Assembly (NCBI GenBank): GCA_036852015.1 | Contig: JAANDG010000341.1 | Span: 1 to 64,000 of the forward strand | Length of the DNA stretch: 64,000 nt | Reading direction: 5' to 3' | Source of the DNA: Pelodera strongyloides | Taxonomy: Eukaryota; Nematoda; Chromadorea; Rhabditida; Rhabditidae | Part shown: positions 1 through 8,700 of the stretch, in pieces | How positions within the stretch are numbered: the first letter of the stretch is position 1 | How the letters are laid out: the number at the start of each line of letters is the position of its first letter | Made by a program: the position numbers and the translations under genes | Notes under the pieces: model-generated | What the model was told of the DNA's origin: nothing | Databases searched by the model: none | The model's input: only the letters and a program-made list of their open reading frames with translations

Positions 1-736
1 TTTACTTATTCCGATGTTGGCATGTTTTTGGAATAGGTTTTTTTTGTGTCCTCCGTCGTAACCATTCATTTCGCATCACTTATTGTACAGGCCTTTATAT
101 ACACTGATGACATTATACGTAAAACAATGCGTAAAATGACGCATCGACCATCTCCGGGGTGGCCTGAACTCCCGAAGCCATTATAATTTATATGCAACTT
201 GGTGAAACTTATCGTTATCATACCGACCGTCCCCGGATAGGCTTTTGCCCATCACCGGAACCAGTTTACAAATGTGTATATTTGCGTGAAACATGCGTTG
301 TTAGCCCCATGTTACGCATCGAAATTATACCCTGGTATCGCTTTCCTAGCATTTCGAATTCCTATCACATCAGCCTATTCCCTTGACACGCTTTTTCATT
401 TCTCCTCTTTTTTTTTGCCTTCATAGTCGTTGTTTAAATATTCGAACCTTACGTACTTGTGTTTTGTTGTATTTTCGTGTTCTTACCAAGTTTTAACAAT
501 TTGTTATGTTGGAAATGATAGGTTGTCAGTCTAAGTATGCTCACTCCTGACAATTAGTATCTTTTATATTGTTTACTTAGGCAAGCTTCATTACTTCAGT
601 ACACGGGTGACTGATTCCTGGCTTGAGAACGCAAATCATAAATATTGGGTTGAAATAAAATAACAGAAACTCATTGAATTTACCAAATATTTATATCATG
701 TAACAATTATTATTATTGAATAATTTAGTGGATGCT
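1..736. other. Left-edge non-coding flank
   Basis: I see no supported gene here. If the DENND4-like gene at 5793-15395 has its 5' exons to the left of the window, this stretch is intronic. Positions 452-545 are a diverged copy of 4026-4137, which shows that flanking DNA was duplicated together with the peptide genes that follow. Confidence 0.5.
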
Positions 737-1682
737 TCATTTTCCCGGGTGATAGGGATGGTGTGGACGCGGGCGGATTTTTGTTGGGAAGTGCGGGTGG
801 TATTTTGGGTAGTGCGGGGGCGGGTAGTACTTGGAAGGCGGGTTGGGGTACCACACCCATTTGTAGTTCTTTGCGTCCCATGCATAGCGCCCACGGGGGT
901 AGTTGATGACGTATTGTCGTTGGCCGTGTAGATCGGGACCGTTGTCACTTGGTTCAGATTCTGCAACAAAAAAGAATTTGCTACAACAAGTATCCATTCA
1001 CCGATTTCCATAAACTAATCCGTGACTGGATTATGTGAAGGTTTATTTAACGCCTGACCTTGTGCGAGTTGATGTTAGCCAATCAGGCATGTCTAATTAT
1101 TTGGTTGTGCTCTTTGAAACCCATTTCGTTACCATACGATACCATTAGGCTGTAAACCCCTTTCAGTGATGCTATTTGCTATTGCTTTGATCTTTTCCTA
1201 ATTCGCTAAATTCTACACCGTGATTTCTGGTTTCTTCGAGTTTCCAATTCTCTCTGTGATTATAATGGTCAACTTTGTTTCAGCTTCTTCTTATATTTGG
1301 GTTCTTTTTTCGAAGTGAATGCAGTATCTACAGTAGTTGTAGCTTCGCCTCCCTCTTCGGTAGTCGTTTCACCATCAACTGTTATCAGGACATCATTATC
1401 ATTATTATCAATATCAGAAACGTACACATAATGTGCGCCAGCTGTGCGGTTGCATATGCCTGCAACATGTTGAACCAACTAGGACTAAGGGTTCAGTCTC
1501 ATTGAGTCTTAGATAAGTCGTTATTCCTAATAATCCTATGTTATTGTGGCCAACGTCAACGTTTATTTTTCTACCGCCTCCTGGTGAACTTTCTTTTTTA
1601 TTCTCCCGTCTGCCTCTTGTGTATCTGCTGTGAGAATACCAGCGAGAATAGCTAGCAGAAGAAATAGGAACCAGAACTTCAT
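737..1682 (-). CDS. Secreted Pro/Tyr/His-rich peptide, paralogue 1
   Basis: First of three tandem minus-strand paralogues; no known family recognised. Exon 1 starts at 1682 and encodes a signal peptide (MKFWFLFLLLAILAGILTA) nearly identical to those of the copies at 3164 and 5252. The last exon, 960-737, follows a TTTTTGTTGCAG acceptor in phase 1. It encodes an aromatic core (YAWDA..YKWVWYP), then a Pro/Tyr/His-rich basic tail ending HHPYHPGK and stop. Exon 1 should end at 1607 in phase 1 by comparison with its paralogues, but the donor there reads GG instead of GT. Reading through gives a stop at 1563 and a 39-residue product. An open stretch around 1330-1460 could be a cassette exon. The product is inferred to be secreted; an antimicrobial or cuticle role is only a guess. 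The gene may be a pseudogene or spliced differently. Confidence 0.55.
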
Positions 1683-1745
1683 TGTTATTGCGGAGCAGAT
1701 TTAGATTTGACCTTCGAACACGCTTAGATACCCGCTACCAGCTGC

Positions 1746-1755
1746 CTATATATGG
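1746..1755 (-). promoter_or_regulatory. TATA box of peptide gene 1
   Basis: On the minus strand CCATATATAG lies about 65 bp before the ATG. TTCGAAC follows about 27 bp downstream, at 1713-1719. The same pair at the same spacing precedes genes 2 and 3, so it is probably the core promoter, with TTCGAAC near the transcription start. Confidence 0.6.
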
Positions 1756-2722
1756 ACCTGTGTTTGTTTGTTTTATTGACAAGTGAAAAAAGCAAACATC
1801 CGTACATATTTTTGTAAGATCTATCATGCTTACGTATATGGGAAAAGAAATCCTTATTTGAATATTAGAGCTTTAGCTTTACTCTCGTTATAGTGCTTTT
1901 TGTTGATTCAATATGTTCATGTATGTCGGTCGGGAGAAACTCGCAACATAATCGTGTATTGCGTCGAGTGTACGAAGCCCTACATTTACATTTTTATACT
2001 ATTTTTTTCGCTTGTTTCTTTTCTTCTTTCATATTTTAGCCGTATTGTTTTGTGCGGCGATTGTTCAAAGTTGATGTCTGGTGGTATTTCCTGCTCCATC
2101 TTGCTTATAGTTTTGCACATTTGCGCATAACAACAAACAATAACAACCTTTTTGGATTCTACCTTTTTGGAGTACAGAGTGCGAGAGCAGAAGAGATTCA
2201 GAGCGCTTGTCAGCCTAGGGAGGGGGAGGGCTACCTGCGCGTGTTGGTGAATACGGCCTCTGTACTTTCCTTGTTGTTCCTGAATTCGGGCAGAATCTGT
2301 GCTGTCTGCGTATCTACAGCGGAGAAAAACCAATTATATTCAACCTAATCATCCGTTACATTTTTTTAAATTGACTGGCCTGGTGGCGCCCACCGGCCAC
2401 CAGTGGTGGGTGCTTGGTGCTTCCTCCCTGCCTCGTATGTTTTTGTTACTTTCTTGTTCATAACAGTCTTTTAAAGCATGAAACACTATGGAATGATGAT
2501 AAGTTGCCTAATAGTAAGTATAATAAAGTATACAAGGATTGGATTGGGCAAGCCTGAGTATATTGGTGACTTAGTTATTCAAGTTTACGGTTGGTCAACA
2601 ACACGAATTCTTTGTTAGCCTTCCTTCCTTGTCATTTGTCACTGTCACTTGTCATAACAAGAAGCTTGGAATGACCATATTTATTATCGTGTAACGGATT
2701 TTGAATACATCTAGTAGATGCT
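1756..2722. other. Spacer between peptide genes 1 and 2
   Basis: No gene is supported. Parts of the promoter-distal sequence resemble the spacer upstream of gene 2 (near 1925-1985 and 3450-3505), which fits segmental tandem duplication. Confidence 0.45.
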
Positions 2723-3164
2723 TCATTTTCCCGGATGGTGGGGATGATCATGATGGTGTGGGGGCGGGTAGTGTGGGGGCGGGTAGTATGGATACCATAC
2801 CCATTTGTAATGCACAGCGTCCCACACCCAACGCCCAGATTGGGAGTTGCTTTGGCGATCTCCCTGTAGATCGGGACCCGCCGGGTCCGGGTCTGAAACA
2901 TAGTTTATAATTATACACCTCGTGTGCGGTAGGACGAAACGGGTACCGTATTCGTATGGTCATTGCTTACTCTCCTTTCCTTCATTACTACATTTACTTT
3001 CAACTTACTTCCTAATTCATTATTTGCTTACCATTGGTAAGTAAGGACTTACCATTAGGGTCGCCGCCGTCTTGTGTGGTCATTTCGACTCCTCCATCGT
3101 CTCCGTCAGCTGTTAGAATACCAGCTAGTGCCGCTAGCAGAAGAAGTAGGAACCACGACTTCAT
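2723..3164 (-). CDS. Secreted Pro/Tyr/His-rich peptide, paralogue 2
   Basis: The best preserved of the three copies. Exon 1 is 3164-3053 and exon 2 is 2892-2723. The donor GTAAG and acceptor CTATGTTTCAG are both good, and the join is in phase 1. Together they give 282 nt, a 93-residue protein. Residues 1-19 are a signal peptide (MKSWFLLLLLAALAGILTA). An acidic Gly/Thr-rich propeptide-like stretch follows, then DPDPAGPDLQGDRQ. The aromatic core is RWVWDAVHYKWVWYPYY, and the tail is Pro/His-rich, ending PHHPGK. There are no cysteines in the mature part. Function is unknown. The close match of both ends to the neighbouring copies, the clean splice sites and the correct total length make this a real gene. 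Tryptophan-, proline- and histidine-rich secreted peptides can be antimicrobial or metal-binding, but nothing here proves either. Confidence 0.8.
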
Positions 3165-3226
3165 TTTAGATTGTAGGAGCGGATTCTTGATTTCGAACGT
3201 TGCTTAGTTGACCCGCTACCTGCTTC

Positions 3227-3236
3227 CCTTATATAG
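3227..3236 (-). promoter_or_regulatory. TATA box of peptide gene 2
   Basis: CTATATAAGG on the minus strand, about 63 bp before the ATG. TTCGAAC at 3192-3198 lies about 28 bp downstream, as in genes 1 and 3. Confidence 0.65.
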
Positions 3237-4665
3237 TGTATCTGTTTGTTGTGTTTATTGTTTTATTAGCAGAAGAACAAAACAAACAGGTCAGTGCATT
3301 TATGTGCAATACTGTAAGACAACATATGACGTTTATATGGTAAGTGTAATCCTTTTTGAATAATTTATGCTTAGTATAGTTATATAGTAAGCTTTTGTTA
3401 TTCGCTATTGTTATTTGATCGTTTGACGCGATACGCGATAGGTTCATTTATGTGTACCTGGTCGGGAGGAAACTTGCAAGCTTAAACTCCTACTGCGTAC
3501 GAATGCACCCGAATGTACCCCTATTCTTTCCATAGTGTTTTCTTTGACATCTAGACGTGTTGTTTTGCGTGTGGTAGTGTGATTGTTTCCGTCATTTTTC
3601 TTTGAGTTGATGTCGGATGTAGTCTCTCCCTTATTCGTGTTTGTACGTCTTAGAAGCTCGAAAGTTGCAAGTATCGCAAGAAGATGCGCCATCCTTCGTA
3701 GCCAATTCGGGGCGGAGGGTCCAATTTTGCGCCTAAGGTGCGCTATGGACCGTGGGTGTGTTCTGCAAATGTACAAAACCCATCTTCTCTACTTTCAACA
3801 TAATTTCAAAAAATGCGCCCCGTCGTATGTTACGTTATGCGTTTTCACCGCACGCACACCCTTACTCTTACCTGCGCGGCGCAAGCGTGGTGTCCCTTTT
3901 ATAATAACTTTTTGAACTTTTGAAATAGGGGGAGGGCGGGAATAGGATGGAGATGAACGGCGATCTTGTTTTTTTTTTTGCTCCAACGTTTGTGCGCGGC
4001 AAAGTGCCATTATTGCTTCTATTTTTGTACTTATGTTTTGTTGTATTTTCGTGTTCAGTTCGTACCAAGTTTTAACAATTTGTTCTTTATGTTGGATAAT
4101 GATAGGTTGTCTAGTCTAAGTATGCAAGTATGCTCACCGCAAATTTGTTGTACCGCGCTTCTTGTGTTGGACTTTCAGTCTTCAGAGAAAGAAAATAATA
4201 CTTATCTTGCTTGCTACTTAATAAAATGTGATTCTTTCGAAGCAATATGTCTCTGTATGGTATGGAACCCTTGTGAGCAAACGCAGTCTTATTGTTGAAT
4301 TTCAAAATTGACTTATATTCTCTGTATCTTTTCTATCAAAGACTGTACCGCTGTTTCATTGTGCTATGTTTTGTGGAATTTCTGTGTCTCTGGTAGTTTG
4401 CCGTTGATTGTTTGGTATCGTATCGAATTGCTCTAATTTGGTAACATAGTATAAATATATTAGAAAGATTTATTAATTACTCGAAACGCGAGTGTGCACA
4501 TAAATATGAAATAATCGCCGAATCATTAATGTTTGAGAGTTAGACTTTGTCAACAACTCTCGAAAACGGCCGTTGAAGAGTGGAGAGTAATGCAAATTAC
4601 TTATTAGGGTTAGGCTTTCCTACGCCTCATGAATGTGGGAGAAAAATTGTTTTTTTTTAGACGAA
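3237..4665. other. Spacer between peptide genes 2 and 3
   Basis: No gene is supported. Positions 3700-3900 hold moderately GC-rich sequence with GCGCC/GTGCGC words of the kind seen in other repeats of this window. Positions 4026-4137 duplicate 452-545. Confidence 0.5.
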
Positions 4666-5252
4666 CTAAAAATTATGAAAAGGGTCGAGTAACATTAAAA
4701 TATGTAGTAAAATTGAATAGAGTACTTTCCTCACTTTCCAGGATGGGGGAAGTGATGCGGGGGAGGGTGTGGGTGGTATGGGGGAGGGCGATGGTGGTAT
4801 GGGGGCGGGTAGTATGGGGGCGGGTGGATAATAGGTTGGGTAGTAGTAGTAGTACCATACCCATATCTTGCGCAATGCGTCCCATACGCAGTACCAGATT
4901 GGATAGTAGCCTTGACGGTCTCCTTCGAGGTTGGGGCCTGCTGGGTCAGGGTCTCCGGGCTCTATAGAGCCTGACCCTTCTGGTGGTGTGGGCTCTGAAT
5001 TAGGGTAAGGTGTACGGTAGATCACTAGATTTGAAAGAGATGTGCTATTGTTGTCATGCTTAAGTGCCATATGTCATAAACACTATGTATGTTTGTATGT
5101 CTGCGATGAACCTGAAGTGAAGTTGTGCCCTACTGTACTTTATTCTTACCGTCTCCCTCTTGTGTGGTCACTTCGACGCCTCCATCTTCTCCGTCAGCTG
5201 TTAGAATACCGGCGAGAATGGCTAGCAGTAGAAATAGGAACCAGAACTTCAT
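4666..5252 (-). CDS. Secreted Pro/Tyr-rich peptide, paralogue 3 (frame-shifted tail)
   Basis: Exon 1 is 5252-5150 and exon 2 is 4994-4666, joined in phase 1 (donor GTAAG, acceptor CCCTAATTCAG). Read as given this encodes 143 residues. It has the shared signal peptide MKFWFLFLLLAILAGILTA, an acidic linker, then EPTPPEGSGSIEPGDPDPAG, then a WYCVWDALRKIWVWYYYYY core and a Pro/Ile/Ser-rich tail. The tail differs from its paralogues. Shifting by one base in the G run 4816-4820 restores the family tail of alternating PPP and His/Tyr ending PHPGK, with a stop at 4731 that lines up with the stops of copies 1 and 2. So either a real frameshift gave this copy a new C-terminus or the run length is a sequencing error. 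A TATA box and TTCGAAC lie upstream. Confidence 0.65.
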
Positions 5253-5294
5253 TGCTTTGTTTCGAACGCTGCTTATTTGTTGCACGTCCAGCAT

Positions 5295-5304
5295 ACCTTT
5301 TATA
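5295..5304 (-). promoter_or_regulatory. TATA box of peptide gene 3
   Basis: CTATAAAAGG on the minus strand, about 43 bp before the ATG. TTCGAAC at 5261-5267 is about 28 bp downstream, the same spacing as in genes 1 and 2. Confidence 0.65.
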
Positions 5305-5792
5305 GTCACTGTGTTTGTTTTCGTTTTCGTTTTTTTTTGCAGAAAGAAAATAGAAAATAGAAAACAAAAATCAGTATATGGTGAATATGGAAGTTAACCG
5401 ATTATGTTATATATATATTTATATAATAGTAGATTTTTTTGCCAGTTTGTTGATTCTCTGGCTCCTAACAATAAGCCCATGGACGATAATGATTTGAATT
5501 ACAAATTTGTGTATTATTGTTTATTTATTTATTTATGGAACTGTTGGGTTTGTGTGCACCCGCCACTATCTATTATGCCATCACATTCACATTGTTGCAT
5601 ACTTATGTGTAGCTATTTTTAAATACCAGATCGCACTTCTAACTTCACGTCTATGTGACAGAGACAAGAAAGCAACGTAAAACATCTTTCATTGGATTAT
5701 CTATCATACCCCAGAAAGCATTTTCCTACTAGGCAATTCTTCTCTGGAATATATTCAGAAGCTATTTTCTTTACAATATTATACTTTTGCAG
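5305..5792. other. Gap before the first visible DENND4 exon
   Basis: No coding exon is recognised. The sequence is AT-rich and ends in the acceptor ATACTTTTGCAG at 5781-5792. It is probably the 3' end of a long intron of the DENND4-like gene. Confidence 0.5.
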
Positions 5793-8700
5793 ATTCTCCT
5801 CCACTCAGTCGTTCATCCGTTTCATCGAAGAGCGATCGTTTATCTCGGATAAGAATGCATATAATGCTTTCTTCGATGATTGTATTGCGAAAGTGGAGAA
5901 TTCAGGTGATTAGGGGTTTTGTTTTAATTTTTAGTTATGCATTTGCATACTGCATACCCTACAAGTCATCGGCTATGATTATCCTATGCAATAACATAGG
6001 AAGTGAATGGTGAGCCCGGTTTTTTTTCTCTACTAATAAGTTTATTGAACGCGCAGCGGCGCAGCTTACGTATGTGACCATTGACTGACTGTACTTATAC
6101 TTACTACCATTAATTGTACAAGTATGTGACATGTGACACTGTGAATATGCTGGTCTAATAGATAAGTGGCGAGTGGACATAAACCCAACAATTCCATAAA
6201 TAGTCAGGAACTAAGACAATAACGATATGATGTGTATCTTTTAGACGGTGTTCGTGTTTTTCCCAGACTTGTTTTCTTACCAGCTATGTTTAGAAGATAG
6301 TTCTTCTGTGTCTCTTCTGGACGTTGACACTTCAGTGACATCGAATCATACGGTATTCATCGCTCCTCCCAGAACCATTTATTGATTCATCAACGGGAGA
6401 CGAACGACAGTTTAACTACTCGTAAGTTCTTTTATTGGGAGATGTTTCATCCCATACTTCATGGTAGTACGGTACGTAGTATAGTGCATTGTAAGTGTAT
6501 TATCAGCTTGTCAATGTTCTATCTATACTACGAAGGTACGAAGTCGGAAGATCCGAAGATCAGAAATGGGGTAAATGTGTTTCCCGTTACCAGTTCGAAG
6601 TTCGGACTCTGGTGAGTACATCACAACCAAATGTGTCACACGTAAAACGGCAATCGCTCTCGCTCGACACATGATTGACCGGTTATTTTTCACATGTATT
6701 TACTACGGATTTGAAACACTTTGTTGGCTTAATTTTTGTCTTTTCGATTTTCTTTTTGTTTTCAGCGAGGGATTTCCGCGTCACTTAGACGTGGCCCTCT
6801 TTCAACTCGACAAATTGAATGTGGAGCAGAGTTCGGAGGAAAAGTTACCCGTTGAGCACGAGATCGGAAGGAGGGCTGGAGTGAGGACGAAGCCGGAGAT
6901 TCGATCATCGTTCATGGCAGCCACCAATGCGGTCAGAACACATCCGGTGAGGTTTCTGAATTTTTTTCTGTAGTTTGTAGTTTGTACTGTTGAGGTTCTG
7001 CGTTCTGCTTATTTGAATTAATATAAAGCAGATTAAAAGAAAGAATTTTTGAGGGATTTTACGAAGATTTTTCGTGCCAATTGTTTAATTATCGATCAAG
7101 CCTATGTTGACAGAGATAGATTTGTGTACAGAGTAACTGCATTGAAGGAGTGCTAGAGCTTGAAGTGTGTGACAATGATTTATGCGGAACATGATTATCG
7201 GCTTTCGATCCATTGTACCTTGTATTAATGTATATTAATTTAACTTCCCTTTTCCAGCTTGCTTGGCCGAAAATCCTGCTCTTCTATGGGTATTCGCTGT
7301 GGTTTATGCAATTGCCGAAGTATGTTGGCTGTGAGCAAGAATAAGAAGAAAGTGCTATTGATGGCTTTTCATGTTGGTTTAACTTTTTGTCATATGTACT
7401 TCTTTTCTTGAGTGCTATATATTCTAAGGCAGGTTCTTTCAGTCAGAGGGACTATTGCGTTGTGCGTCACAATCATGAGTGATTGCTTAGTTATGAGTTG
7501 CTATTGCGTTATTTATCGTTCATATTTTCCAGATTCTGAATCGTCTCCAATCCACTGATATTTATCAGTTTGACCAAGTTTGCTACAGAATATTGATCGA
7601 ATTGTGCGGACAGAGCGGTGAGCCGGCGTTGGCTGTTCGAGTACTCAATGTAAGTTTTATGCAAAGCTTAAAGCGAAATACCGGCCGGTTTTTGAAACCC
7701 ATCGTGGACAACTGAATTTTTACGTATTTATGCTAATTTGCTCGATTTTTTATTATATTTATATTTATTTGCATATGCTGCATAAGAATGCTGTTGTCCA
7801 CGAAGCGTTTCAAAAACCGGCTAGTATTGCGCTTTAAGATTTTACCGTCCTTTATTCCCGGCCAGAAGTAAATGTTCACTAGTAATGATCACCACAACGG
7901 GAAATTAATTATCGGTTCTTAATTTCGTAATATTGTGCGAAATTTCGCAAGAGTTCTCAATTCACAGTGCGGAGTGTGAAGTTACTGTATTCACGGGCGT
8001 ATTTTCAGGCGATGCGACGCGCTGGATTAGAGCAGAACGCGGTAACATACGGTATCTACCACCGCGCTGTGATGAATGCCACTTGGCCCTCGCCCCCACG
8101 AATGCGAGCAGGAGCGCTATGGAGGCGCCTCAGGTATTATTTATGTTTTAAACGAGATTATTTACTTTCCCCCTTGAAGTATGATAGGCTTTCTCGTTGT
8201 TGATAGTATTCATGTGTTTGCCCCTACGTTTCCTAATTTTCGTATTTTGATTCCATGTTAAGGTTACGTCTCGTCGGAATGACCTATTTCCGGCACGGGA
8301 GAAAGTTTACTGGAACCCCGACGACTGATTCCGTTTCAGCACAATTGGATGCGATTTCGGTAGGGTTACTTGGTTATTTGCTCTTTTTTTATTTGAATTA
8401 TTGGTGGTCGATGCACCAGATTTATATTCGGGGCGTGAATGGGAGTGGGGGCGTTTGGTTGCCCAGTGATGTGCGTTGGGTGTTATCGATGTGTTTCACT
8501 CAATAGGTAAAGTTGGGATTTCCGATTGGAGTGGTTGCATTTTCATGGCAGATTGATGTTGATTAACTATTTGGGTACTGTTGGAGTGAAAAAAAAATGA
8601 TAAAAATGAAATGGATGCTAATCTAACCAAATTACACATGTGTTTACGGTTTTGTTAACTTTTTGTTATTTAGGTGAGCGATAGTGGATTCCACTCTGAC

